A DNA stretch of 64,000 nt from Luidia sarsii (taxonomy: Eukaryota; Echinodermata; Asteroidea; Paxillosida; Luidiidae): NCBI GenBank assembly GCA_949987565.1, contig OX465117.1, positions 1,076,714 to 1,140,713 on the forward strand. Direction: 5' to 3'. Numbering within the stretch: position 1 is the first letter of the stretch; each line of letters opens with the position of its first letter. The notes under the pieces are model-generated. The model searched no databases. It saw only the letters and a list, made by a program, of their open reading frames with translations, and was not told where the DNA came from. Below, in pieces: positions 37,001 to 40,335 of this stretch. The translations under genes were made by a program, and so were the position numbers.

Positions 37001-37543
37001 CACTTAATTTCAATTTTTTTTTACGATTTTCACACCCGAAGAGACGCGGATTAATAACACGATAAATTTATAAAAGGAATTTTACAGGTCAGGAAATTTT
37101 CAGCCAACTGAGGTTGATGAAATGGGGAAGGATATTTGGCACTTAATCGACCACACATGATGGCGTTGGTACAGCACACGGTCCATTCAGCCATGCCATG
37201 TGTACAACCAATTCCCCCATGCAAAGATCTTGTCAATAGATATTATTATTCCGCAGGAAATCAACAGTGCCCATTCCCATTGGTATAGCGTTGGCGTATC
37301 AACGCAAGCGTATTCTCTCTAAATTAAAAAGAAAAGGGAGGTAGGGGTGGGTTGAAAAATATAAATTATGAAAAAAAAAGAGCCGAAAGGCATGATTACT
37401 ATCGACGCATATGGAATTGCTATTTCTGTAGTAGGGGTTGCTGATCAAATTTAAAGGGAAATGTTACAAATTGGGAGGAGGGGGGAATAAGAAAATGGCA
37501 ACTTACCTATCAACCACACTGGCTTCGGAAGCACCATGCGCAT
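1634..37543 (-). CDS. Adhesion GPCR gene (HormR-GAIN-GPS-7TM), 12 exons, 3' part outside window
   Basis: This entry covers the whole minus-strand gene; its exons are listed separately. Exon lengths are 37, 126, 95, 186, 72, 124, 186, 85, 162, 106, 101 and 103 bases, totalling 1383 bases or exactly 461 codons. Every junction keeps phase and every intron is GT-AG. Domain order is signal peptide (about 1-21), HormR (23-75), GAIN (about 87-385) with GPS (348-386), TM1 (about 400-426), first intracellular loop, and TM2 (436-458). This order is diagnostic of class B2 adhesion GPCRs. In that family the receptor cleaves itself at the GPS, stays as a two-part heterodimer at the plasma membrane, and is activated by the exposed Stachel peptide. 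Predicted N-glycosylation sites include N44, N71, N89, N97, N164, N311 and N345. The ligand and G protein cannot be inferred. The rest of the 7TM lies left of base 1. Confidence 0.92.
1803..2100. mobile_element. Copy of GAGCTCTATGAATAAACT element, right end missing
   Basis: The same sequence as the intact element at 6557-6956 from its left terminus through TTACGCGCGATTGC. After that the match is lost. Confidence 0.7.
2280..2380 (-). CDS. Receptor exon 11: linker and TM1
   Basis: This exon enters in phase 0 after a long pyrimidine tract (gttgtctttttttccttatag) and leaves in phase 2 (gtgagt). It codes YNTRGQ and then [20 protein letters not shown] followed by CLLLYAN, residues 394-426. The hydrophobic run of about 27 residues is the first membrane helix, placed 8-14 residues after the GPS cut site as in other adhesion GPCRs. 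Phase 0 matches exon 10, so no exon is needed in the 4.7-kb intron between them. Confidence 0.93.
2400..2990. repeat. Three tandem copies of a 195-bp segment
   Basis: The block starting AAATAAGCGACTG recurs at about 2403, 2600 and 2794 (spacings 197 and 194). Each copy carries TACATTACTAATGTGAAAGC and a CTTCGTCCACGTCATC phrase. Copies 1 and 2 end in a run of C. The array abuts the pyrimidine tract of the TM1 exon acceptor. Confidence 0.9.
3640..3945. repeat. Dispersed repeat with GGCCTGACGTTTCGATC...CTTTCTCAAAGGC
   Basis: Core phrase: TTTAGTGGGCCTGACGTTTC, GATC, TAGCAGGACCTTTCTCAAAG, then GGACAAAACAGATAC and two copies of a 'gggagagatcaaaggg' unit about 80 bases apart. Further copies of the core begin near 8405, 8748, 22420, 23000, 28110, 28567, 40276, 42953, 47428, 60515 and 61718. 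Confidence 0.8.
4110..4240 (+). mobile_element. tRNA-like SINE fragment
   Basis: GGCTGGATAGCTCAGGTTGT and AGCGCTGGTACGTTGAGCCA match the A-box half of the SINE at 61185-61320 but diverge before the B box. Confidence 0.5.
4241..5067. other. Intron DNA without recognised feature
   Basis: Unique-looking sequence within the intron before the TM1 exon. It includes a stretch with several CpG-containing words (ACGCGGAACGCGCGCGCC near 4500). No exon, element or structure was identified. Confidence 0.4.
5068..5700. repeat. Purine tract (GGA/GAA/GAGGAA)n, 630 bp
   Basis: Nearly uninterrupted purine on the plus strand, mixing GGAGAA, GAAGAAG and, from 5580, GAGGAA units. It is read as pyrimidine in the receptor pre-mRNA. 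The long apparent reading frames on both strands are products of the repeat. Confidence 0.95.
5701..6556. other. Intron DNA, no recognised gene
   Basis: Contains a CpG-rich patch at about 5800-5990 and unremarkable AT-rich DNA after it. No exon in phase with the receptor was found. Confidence 0.4.
6557..6956. mobile_element. Intact 400-bp inverted-repeat element (GAGCTCTATGAATAAACT ends)
   Basis: Left end CAGAGCTCTATAAATAAACT then AGAGTGCGCACT; right end AGTGCGCACTCCAGTTTATT then CATAGAGCTCTATG. The inverted ends are about 34 bases. There is no coding capacity. Partial copies lie at 1803-2100 and 58508-58735. The right end is 110 bases from the GPS exon donor. Confidence 0.85.
7067..7172 (-). 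CDS. Receptor exon 10: GPS autoproteolysis site and Stachel peptide
   Basis: This exon enters in phase 2 (acceptor gtgttatccttcag) and leaves in phase 0 (gtgggt). It codes residues 358-393. W360, C367, C380 and C382 complete the GPS, and [15 protein letters not shown] (379-393) carries the catalytic H384-L385-T386. In the family the peptide bond between L385 and T386 is cut by the receptor itself, and the new N-terminus TTFAIIG acts as the tethered agonist. All residues needed for cleavage are present. This is the most diagnostic exon of the gene. Confidence 0.97.
7220..7860. repeat. Purine tract (GGA/GAA)n filling the GPS-splitting intron
   Basis: About 640 of the 792 intron bases between exons 9 and 10 are plus-strand purine. 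In the transcript this is one long C/U run leading to the acceptor of the GPS exon. Confidence 0.95.
7965..8126 (-). CDS. Receptor exon 9: GAIN strands and first half of GPS
   Basis: This exon enters in phase 2 (acceptor ggttttcgcctcgcag) and leaves in phase 2 (gtaagc). It codes residues 304-357: [19 protein letters not shown], a linker, [20 protein letters not shown] and YSDPG. C348 is the first GPS cysteine. The aromatic residue that normally follows it as 'C.fWd' reads C-A-Y-L here, so the first canonical GPS tryptophan is replaced by leucine. N311 and N345 are sequons. Codons are strongly GC-ending compared with the flanking DNA. Confidence 0.93.
8200..8967. other. Intron between exons 8 and 9
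   Basis: Holds two copies of the TGACGTTTCGAT...AGCAG repeat (about 8405-8460 and 8748-8775) and a SINE-like piece (8560-8715: GGAAGGCCGCCATCTAAGGG, CCAGAGGTCTGGGGCTCAAA). No exon. Confidence 0.6.
8968..9052 (-). CDS. Receptor exon 8: GAIN beta subdomain
   Basis: This exon enters in phase 1 (acceptor gaatttcaaacag) and leaves in phase 2 (gttagt). It codes residues 276-303: [20 protein letters not shown] followed by a polar turn. The run IATIVFRN matches the GAIN strand usually written 'v.fi.Y.n'. A nearby acceptor (atttcagcag) would put the exon in the wrong phase, which is why the weaker-looking upstream site was chosen. Confidence 0.88.
9586..9771 (-). CDS. Receptor exon 7: GAIN beta subdomain
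   Basis: This exon enters in phase 1 and leaves in phase 1 (donor gtaaga). It codes residues 214-275, including [16 protein letters not shown] and [14 protein letters not shown]. The last segment is the GAIN 'I.lP..ll' strand. There are two possible acceptors: gcaatgccacag (used for these coordinates) and cctatcccaacag, which would start the exon at 9687. They differ by 84 bases, so both keep frame; the shorter form would lack 28 residues. I prefer the longer because its acceptor follows a longer pyrimidine run (tttctcccgctgttt). Confidence 0.82.
9790..10120. repeat. Degenerate CCAGT/AGCCCA-rich patch
   Basis: Short words such as CCAGTTTAGCCCA, CCAGTCCATC, CCAGTATAATCCAGTCC and CCAGTTAAGTCC recur every 10-30 bases between exons 6 and 7. 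It looks like a decayed minisatellite. Confidence 0.5.
10168..10291 (-). CDS. Receptor exon 6: GAIN helix and start of beta subdomain
   Basis: This exon enters in phase 0 (acceptor gttgtgtttttttag) and leaves in phase 1 (gtgagt). It codes residues 173-213, with the segments [19 protein letters not shown] and [14 protein letters not shown]. An amphipathic helix followed by beta-type sequence fits the switch from GAIN subdomain A to B. The intron upstream starts about 50 bases away with a TTAA-type transposon copy. Confidence 0.88.
10348..10725. mobile_element. TTAA-type short transposon, family B, copy 1
   Basis: Left end TTAAAGCCCCTACACAACAT. The right end, CAATGTTGTGTTATCCCTTT, is decayed. 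The interior matches the copies at 32018-32376 and 45314-45688. Confidence 0.8.
10926..11450. repeat. Minisatellite, 16-bp unit TCAGTGATCAGAGGGG
   Basis: About 33 tandem copies with only scattered single-base variants. Each unit contains the palindrome TGATCA. Confidence 0.97.
11451..12010. other. GC-rich intron patch without recognised gene
   Basis: Overlapping open frames exist on both strands at 11565-12125, but codon use and product (arginine/proline/glycine-rich) show no known family and no splice sites consistent with the receptor. Confidence 0.4.
12011..12600. repeat. Pyrimidine tract (CT/CCT)n
   Basis: CTCTCTCCCC-type sequence on the plus strand, purine in the receptor transcript. 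Apparent serine/leucine/proline frames are artefacts of the tract. Confidence 0.93.
12601..13915. other. Intron DNA, no recognised feature
   Basis: Mixed sequence with a moderately CpG-containing part at 13510-13640 (ATTGGATTAAAG, GCGCATGCGCGC). No exon or mobile element was recognised. Confidence 0.4.
13919..14005. repeat. Hexanucleotide array (GAGCCC/GAGCCA)n
   Basis: About 14 tandem copies of GAGCCC with GAGCCA and GAACCA variants. Confidence 0.93.
14305..15118. repeat. Minisatellite, 18-bp unit TTTCCCATAGAGTTTGTG
   Basis: Roughly 45 copies, with variant units (CATATAG with a deleted TGTG step, CTTCCCATACAGTTTGTG near the right end). Variants occur in runs, so sub-blocks have been copied. 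The minus-strand frames reading NTNSMG are shadows of the array. Confidence 0.96.
15735..15806 (-). CDS. Receptor exon 5: GAIN subdomain A continuation
   Basis: This exon is 24 whole codons, phase 0 to phase 0, with a textbook acceptor (gtcttttttgcag) and donor (gtaagt). It reads [19 protein letters not shown] and then ANVHT, residues 149-172. The pattern (helix, then N.SW) matches the GAIN helical subdomain of adhesion GPCRs, where a trypsin-like spacing of a short helix ends in a conserved tryptophan. N164-A-S is a sequon. Being a multiple of three in phase 0, it could be skipped without a frameshift. Confidence 0.9.
15807..16909. other. Intron between exons 4 and 5, unassigned part
   Basis: No exon is visible. 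A short direct duplication (CAAAGCATGTGGTTA / CAAAGCATGTGGTGC) occurs near 16160. Confidence 0.4.
16910..17370. repeat. Pentanucleotide array in homogeneous blocks: GGGCA, GGCAA, GGCGA
   Basis: From 16910 to about 16995 the unit is GGGCA, then GGCAA, then a long GGCGA block (about 17127-17205), then a 10-bp GGGAAGGGCA unit, then GGGCA again. Reading frames through it are artefacts. Confidence 0.97.
17371..17990. other. Intron DNA, no recognised feature
   Basis: A minus-strand open frame at 17655-17888 has fairly ordinary composition but no family likeness and no splice sites in phase with the receptor. Confidence 0.35.
17991..18670. repeat. GGATGA/GGAGGATGAGGA purine-rich array
   Basis: Built of GGATGAGGA units, including two near-identical 150-base blocks (about 18290-18370 and 18440-18540 share the same order of GAGGACGAGGACGAGGAG and GATAAGGAGGATGAGGATG) and a pure (GAG)n stretch at 18536-18590. 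Confidence 0.93.
18780..19690. other. Intron DNA, no recognised feature
   Basis: AT-rich, partly with a GCATTA / CTAAT word bias (18950-19200). No exon or element. Confidence 0.35.
19700..20035. mobile_element. Diverged foldback element (GAGTGAA family)
   Basis: Left part carries CTCTCCAAAAGAGTGAAAAC. The right part has TTTCACTCATTTTGAGCGGT and ACTCCTTGAGAGAGTGAATT, an approximate inverted copy. The same phrases flank another insertion at 59441-59780. Confidence 0.55.
20187..20440 (-). mobile_element. Short inverted-repeat transposon, TGTGACCCGG family, copy 2
   Basis: Ends TGTGACCCGGCCGGCACAGC and GTTGTGCCGAGTCACA, with TA on both sides. It ends 44 bases from the donor of receptor exon 4. 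Confidence 0.85.
20485..20670 (-). CDS. Receptor exon 4: GAIN subdomain A helices
   Basis: This exon is 62 whole codons, phase 0 to phase 0 (acceptor tggtttaacacag, donor gtgagg). The product (residues 87-148) starts [20 protein letters not shown] and ends IEADAYIK. It is alpha-helical in character, with the leucine and alanine spacing typical of the N-terminal helical half of GAIN domains. N89-A-S and N97-L-T are sequons. The exon is GC-rich relative to its flanks. A TGTGACCCGG-family transposon ends 44 bases from its donor. Confidence 0.9.
20671..22350. other. Part of intron 3, with CGTAACTTACGAT repeats and a 3-copy 76-bp repeat
   Basis: Copies of the CGTAACTCAGCTTACGAT repeat lie at about 20930-21080 and 21300-21405. 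A unit starting AAACCATCGTCT with AAATTTCCCGGC recurs at 21626, 21701 and 21778. The rest is unassigned. Confidence 0.55.
22351..22626. promoter_or_regulatory. Cluster of four POU octamers ATGCAAAT
   Basis: Perfect ATGCAAAT or its complement at 22356, 22377, 22390 and 22618. The middle two are inverted to one another six bases apart. This is the classical octamer bound by POU proteins; function here is unproven. Confidence 0.4.
22627..24880. other. Part of intron 3, AT-rich
   Basis: Two related TTGCATAT...TATTTATGGCAATGGTCAAT segments (about 22630-22710 and 22795-22860) form a diverged direct repeat. No exon was found between 22900 and 24880. Confidence 0.4.
24881..25068. mobile_element. Foldback element with 45-bp inverted ends, family E, copy 1
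   Basis: Left AAACGCAGTGGCTGTTGTTA then CGGCAGTC..GTGGTTCCCTGACTT; right GACTGCCGTAACAACAGCCA then CTGCGTTT. The inside also folds (GGTTGAACCAGTCTATGA). The second copy is at 39223-39420. Confidence 0.85.
25069..25600. other. Part of intron 3, no recognised feature
   Basis: Mixed sequence. The long plus-strand open frame over 25297-25947 runs into the following TTC tract and has no family likeness. Confidence 0.35.
25601..26075. repeat. Pyrimidine tract (TTC/TTTTTC)n
   Basis: TTC and TTTTTC units from 25670 to 25890, then TTCATC, a short gap, and CTT/CTCCTC units to about 26075. Confidence 0.93.
26560..27040. repeat. Pyrimidine-rich tract, imperfect (CTCTCTCC)n
   Basis: Plus-strand CTCTC/CCCTC sequence with interspersed G. 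It is purine in the receptor transcript. Confidence 0.88.
27041..27945. other. Part of intron 3 next to exon 3
   Basis: Contains the X-box at 27261 and a small inverted repeat (AGGAGGTATTAGGCGAGCCT and AATACCTCCTTGG, 27700-27732). Otherwise unassigned. Confidence 0.4.
27261..27274. promoter_or_regulatory. RFX X-box motif GTTACCATGGTAAC
   Basis: A perfect 14-base palindrome matching the X-box consensus, within intron 3. Confidence 0.4.
27946..28040 (-). CDS. Receptor exon 3: C-terminal half of HormR domain
   Basis: This exon enters in phase 1 (acceptor cttgtactgtag) and leaves in phase 0 (gtaaat). It codes [20 protein letters not shown] and a linker ending ALEDLYKQ, residues 56-86. C61, W67 and C75 complete the HormR pattern begun in exon 2, and N71-Y-T is a sequon. 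A copy of the dispersed CTGACGTTTCGATCCTAGCA repeat begins only about 65 bases beyond the acceptor, so reading the open frame through it would add false residues. Confidence 0.93.
28100..28680. repeat. Two copies of the GGCCTGACGTTTCGATC repeat plus SINE-like piece
   Basis: Core copies at about 28110-28165 and 28567-28620. Between them is a SINE-like fragment (GGGAAGGCCTCTTCCAC, CTGGATAGCTCGG, CAGGTACGTTAAACC at 28378-28447), and 28200-28360 contains an inverted pair (GACAGAGGAAGGACAGAAGG against CCTTCTGTCCTTCCTCTGTC). Confidence 0.65.
28937..29062 (-). CDS. Receptor exon 2: end of signal peptide and N-terminal half of HormR domain
   Basis: This exon enters in phase 1 after ctctacag and leaves in phase 1 at gtaaga. 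It codes residues 13-55. After the hydrophobic signal segment it carries CENCPD, then the HormR signature TWPLTTQG (residues 35-42) and ACPP (48-51). In the family this cysteine-rich domain (pattern C..., WP.T..G, CP, C...G.W, C) is extracellular and lies just N-terminal to GAIN. N44-I-S is a glycosylation sequon. Confidence 0.9.
29105..29600. repeat. Dispersed TGCAGGATT(C/T) words
   Basis: At least a dozen TGCAGGAT/TGCAGAAT words with CAGGGCACA or TTGACA contexts at irregular spacing of 20-60 bases. It looks like a degenerate tandem repeat near exon 2. Confidence 0.6.
29601..30065. other. Part of intron 1, no recognised feature
   Basis: Unique-looking DNA with no exon signals in phase. Confidence 0.35.
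30070..30365. repeat. Dispersed repeat with TAGGTCTCCACA motifs, copy 1
   Basis: Three AGGTCTCCACA or GTGGAGACCT words followed by a conserved segment (AACTGATATTTGGAAATAAC, AAACATCGTTTCTCACACGG). An inverted partner lies at 49730-50030. Confidence 0.75.
30379..30610 (+). mobile_element. Short inverted-repeat transposon, TGTGACCCGG family, copy 3
   Basis: Short subfamily, with both ends intact (TGTGACCCGGCACAACGAGA / TTATGCTGTGCCGGGTCACA) and TA flanks. Confidence 0.88.
31078..31405. repeat. Repeat G: GGTTTGCGGTGACACCATG units, two direct and one inverted
   Basis: TTGAAGGTTTGCATGGTGGA and GGTTTGCGGTGACACCATGT occur at 31090-31150 and again at 31200-31260; an inverted version occurs at 31355-31400 (TACATGGTGTCACTGCAAAC). 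Other members are at 40076, 43312, 45702 and 59513. Confidence 0.8.
31406..32017. other. Part of intron 1, unassigned
   Basis: Contains an X-box at 31810 and an open minus-strand frame (31419-31817) with no family likeness. Confidence 0.35.
31810..31823. promoter_or_regulatory. RFX X-box motif GTTGCCATGGCAAC
   Basis: A perfect 14-base palindrome matching the X-box consensus, in intron 1 of the receptor. Confidence 0.4.
32018..32376. mobile_element. TTAA-type short transposon, family B, copy 2
   Basis: Left end TTTAAAGCCCCTATATAACA, right end GATGTTGTGTAGGGCTTTAA. Termini AGCCC...GGGCT are bounded by TTAA on both sides. Confidence 0.88.
32688..33156 (+). mobile_element. Inverted-repeat transposon, TGTGACCCGG family, long copy 4
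   Basis: A full 469-bp long form. The middle block holds GGGGACTTCGCTCGTTCATT and GAGACGGATTTCGGAAAAAT, absent from the short form. TA flanks both ends. Confidence 0.9.
33157..33677. other. Part of intron 1, no recognised feature
   Basis: Mixed sequence between the transposon and the GA tract. No exon in phase was found. Confidence 0.35.
33678..34935. repeat. GA-rich tract (GAGAGA/GGGAGAGA)n, 1.25 kb
   Basis: Higher-order blocks are visible: a unit carrying GGGGGATAGGGGGACAGAGG, GAGACAGAGAGAGG and AAAGATTGAGGGGAGAGAGA recurs about five times between 33700 and 34290. GACAGACAGA words dominate the right end. Confidence 0.95.
34936..35450. other. Part of intron 1, no recognised feature
   Basis: Unique-looking sequence with overlapping short frames and no family likeness. 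Confidence 0.35.
35455..36125. repeat. CAGGCTTCGTCTCCGTCTGA repeat, interrupted by a transposon
   Basis: The left half (ATGGACCAGGCTCGGGCTCA, CTTCGTCTCCGTCTGACAAA) at 35460-35512 and the right half (GTTGGCTTGATAAAGACAGA) at 35990-36120 flank the TGTGACCCGG copy at 35516-35979. Related uninterrupted copies are at 40740-40985 and 48795-49440. Confidence 0.75.
35516..35979 (+). mobile_element. Inverted-repeat transposon, TGTGACCCGG family, long copy 5
   Basis: Long form. The right terminus has one change (GCTGTGCCTGGTCACA). AA flanks both sides. Confidence 0.88.
36140..36360 (+). mobile_element. tRNA-derived SINE
   Basis: Polymerase III boxes are visible: A box TGGTCGAACGGTTAG (36156) and B box GGTTCGAATCTC (36199). 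The tRNA-unrelated body has AGGCGGGAATGTGTGCCTGG and GGCACTGGCAAGCC. It is followed directly by a LINE-like fragment. Confidence 0.7.
36425..36525 (+). pseudogene. Non-LTR retrotransposon C-terminal fragment, frameshifted
   Basis: Codes [17 protein letters not shown], then after a one-base shift RNVKSYLQ. 'lWNsLP....s...FK..l..yL' is the usual C-terminal end of LINE reverse-transcriptase polyproteins. It is too short and broken to be functional. Confidence 0.6.
36572..36952. mobile_element. TTAA-type short transposon, family C, inverted copy
   Basis: Begins CAAGGCCCAATACAACACTG and ends ATGTTGTAAATGGCTTTTAA. The interior carries ACTCGCGAGTAATAA and TTTCTACTTTCTTAGATTA, matching 53194-53562 reversed. 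Confidence 0.78.
36953..37506. other. Intron 1 next to exon 1, no recognised feature
   Basis: AT-rich. The donor of exon 1 is at its right edge. Confidence 0.4.
37507..37543 (-). CDS. Receptor exon 1: start codon and first half of signal peptide
   Basis: This 37-base exon reads [12 protein letters not shown] plus one base. It ends with a strong donor (gtaagt). Joined in phase to the next exon it gives a short basic start followed by a hydrophobic run (WLIVLVQALL) and then the first HormR cysteine, a classic signal peptide. The bases before the ATG (ctctcttctcacaaacag) look like an acceptor, so the 5' untranslated region may come from an upstream non-coding exon. The Kozak context is weak (C at -3). 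Met3 is a possible alternative start. If the exon is internal, coding sequence further upstream would have to end in phase 0. Confidence 0.7.
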
Positions 37544-37688
37544 CTGTTTGTGAGAAGAGAGAAGAGAAACAAGAAATTGAGCGGCGTGGATGGAAGAGAG
37601 ATTAATTGTTTTCCACTCGGGCCGATCCCTCGTGTGTCATTTGCGTGTTTGGCAGGACGGCTTGACTCCCGTGGGTTCGACAAATTGT

Positions 37689-37696
37689 ATTTGCAT
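37689..37696 (-). promoter_or_regulatory. POU octamer ATGCAAAT upstream of exon 1
   Basis: A perfect octamer in transcript sense about 146 bases before the receptor ATG, between exon 1 and the GA satellite. It is a candidate promoter element only if transcription starts nearby. Confidence 0.3.
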
Positions 37697-37714
37697 GGAG
37701 ACGGATAACAAGCA

Positions 37715-39100
37715 TTGCTCTCTCTCTCCATGTTTATCCGCCCATCTTTCTTCCCTGTCGCTGGTTCTCTCTTTACTGTCTTTCTACGCGTACTCTCTTT
37801 CTCCCTCTCTCTTTCTGTCTATTTATCATCTCTTCTCCCACTCTCCTTTCTCTGCCTCATCTACCTTTTCATTATGTCCCTTGTCTCTTTCTCTTAGTTT
37901 CTCTGTCCTTTTGTCTCTCTGTCTCTTTGTCTCTCTGTCCATTTGTCTTTCTGTCTCTTTGTCTCTCTATCCCTTTGTCTTTCTGTCTCTTTGTCTCTCT
38001 GTCCCTTTGTCTATGTCTCTTAGTTTCTCTGTCCCTTTGTCTCTCTCTCTTTGTCTCTCTATCCCTTTGTCTTTCTGTCTCTTTGCCTCTCTGTCCCTTT
38101 GTCTTTCTGTATCTTTGTCTGTCTGTCCCTTTGTCTATGTCTCTTAGTTTCTCTGTCCCTTTGTCTCTCTCTCTTTGTCTCTCTATCCCTTTGTCTTTCT
38201 GTCTCTTTGCCTCTCTGTCCCTTTGTCTTTCTGTATCTTTGTCTGTCTGTCCCTTTGTCTATGTCTCTTAGTTTCTCTGTCCCTTTGTCTCTCTCTCTTT
38301 GTCTCTCTATCCCTTTGTCTTTCTGTCTCTTTGTCTCTCTGTCCCTTTGTCTATGTCTCTTAGTTTCTTTGTCCCTTTGTCTCTCTCTTTGTCTCCCTAT
38401 CCCTTTGTCTTTCTGTCTCTTTGTCTCTCTGTCCCTTTGTCTTTCTGTCTCTTTGTCTTTCTGTCTCTTTGTCTTTCTGTCTCTTTGTCTGTCTGTCCCT
38501 TTGTCTATGTCTCTTAGTTTCTCTGTCCCTTTGTCTCTCTCTCTTTGTCTCTCTATCCCTTTGTCTTTCTGTCTCTTTGCCTCTCTGTCCCTTTGTCTTT
38601 CTGTATCTTTGTCTGTCTGTCCCTTTGTCTATGTCTCTTAGTTTCTCTGTCCCTTTGTCTCTCTCTCTCTTTGTCTCTCTATCCCTTTGTCTTTCTGTCC
38701 CTTTGTCTCTCTGTCCCTTTGTCTTTCTGTCCCTTTGTCTCTCTGTCCCTTTGTCTTTCTGTCCCTTTGTCTATGTCTCTTAGATTCTCTGTCCGGCTTT
38801 GTCTCTCTGTCTCTTTGTCTCTTTGTCTCTTTGTCTCTCTGTCTCTTTGTCTCTCTGTCTCTCTGTCTCTCTGTCTCTCTGTCTCTCTGTCTCTCTGTCT
38901 CTCTGTCTCTCTGTCTCTCTGTCTCTCTGTCTCTTTGTCTCTCTGTCTCTCTGTCTCTCTGTCTCTTTGTCTCTCTGTCTCTCTGTCTCTCTGTCTCTCT
39001 GTCTCTTTGTCTCTCTGTCTCTCTGTCCCTTTGTCTCTCTGCCTCGCTGTTTTTTCCGTCTCTGCCTCTCTCATACTTTCTCTGTCCATCTCTGTCACTT
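37715..39100. repeat. (TCTCTG/TCTCTTTG)n satellite with 124-bp higher-order unit
   Basis: The phrase GTCTATGTCTCTTAGTTTCT recurs at 124-base steps (about 38010, 38134, 38258, 38351, 38505, 38629), marking a higher-order repeat. From 38800 to 39050 it becomes simple (GTCTCTCT)n. Frames through it are artefacts. Confidence 0.95.
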
Positions 39101-39222
39101 TCTTTGTTTCTGTCTCTCACTTTTTTTTTGCGCCCTATCTTTCCACTCTACATGTGTCATTCGGTCCCTTTTTCCCCTCTCCATCTTCCCCTCTCTCTTC
39201 ACTCCCAATCTCCGTTACTCCG

Positions 39223-39420
39223 TTAAAAAACTGCAGTGGCTATTGTTACGGCAGTAGTGCATTGCGGTTCCCTCACTAAAGTATTCGTCAGCATTACAGC
39301 CTGGTTGAACCAGACTATTAGTTGATAGTCTGGTTCCAAGAGCTAAACGCCCTGACAAACATTGTTAAGTCAGGGAACCACATGGACGTCTGCCGTAAAC
39401 ATAGCCACTTAGTTAAAAAA
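39223..39420. mobile_element. Foldback element with long inverted ends, family E, copy 2
   Basis: Left GTTAAAAAACTGCAGTGGCT, right ATAGCCACTTAGTTAAAAAA, with the interior matching 24881-25068. Confidence 0.82.
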
Positions 39421-40075
39421 AAAACCACCTCGTCATGATGACGCTCTCCGACATGCACGCAATGAAACCAGAAATCAAATTGCATCTACACACTGTATAT
39501 AGACACATACTGTCTTCTACATCTAATAATTGAAGCTAGTTTTATAATGCGCTGCAACACTCTCAAGCAAGAACTCCAATAAACAAATCAATTTGCGATT
39601 GATGGGCAATGCATAGCCTACAGTTGCTTATACGGGAACAGGACAGTAATTCTATCAATGGATTAGTGAGAAAGATGGATTTGCAAAGGCTTATTCACAA
39701 CACAGGATGTCCGCCCCTGTGGTAGAGTATACATTGATGGATGGATTATACAGCGGTACTATACACCTTCGCTTTTTCCCTGTGCATTAAAAAGCGGCAG
39801 GTGCAAGGATTTGCAAGTAACAAATTCTGCGTTTCCTGCCATTTCATCGGACAAAGAAGTGGCTCTCAAATTGAGTCTATCCGATGCCATTATAAGATTG
39901 CCTTTCTATCTTCCCACATAGAACGACACAATCAGTGGAGCCATTTAGAAATAAAAATCACGTGCTAGCAATTAGCAATGGATCGATTATCGATCCTTTA
40001 ATTACTGGTAGGCTCACTTCATACAAAAAAAAAACAATTGAGAGAATTGATTCCTAAAACAAACAGAAAACAACA
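39421..40075. other. No recognised feature
   Basis: Unique-looking AT-rich DNA. Confidence 0.35.
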
Positions 40076-40335
40076 CTTGAAGGTTTGCATGGTGGAAATT
40101 CTGAAGAGCTCTTTTCAGAGCCACACTCCTTGAAATAAAAGTGCTATACGGTGTCACCGCAAACCTTCCACTTAACAAAAAAACATCCCAAACCGATTCT
40201 ACCATAATATCCAAAGTGATATACAAAAATGTTGCAAACTGCTTAGTGACTAAAATTACCAAATATGCAATAATCTCAAAATTTAGTGGGCCTGACGTTT
40301 CGACCCTAGCAGGACCTTTCTCAAAGTGGTCGAAG
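40076..40335. repeat. Repeat G copy followed by GGCCTGACGTTTCG repeat
   Basis: GAAGGTTTGCATGGTGGAAA and GGTGTCACCGCAAACCTTCC (40076-40170) form a small inverted pair. Then CTCAAAATTTAGTGGGCCTG at 40270. Confidence 0.75.

Noticed and set aside
38051..39279. [14 protein letters not shown] frames up to 244 codons
   Set aside because: Satellite-derived. The internal periodicity equals the 124-bp DNA unit rather than a protein repeat.
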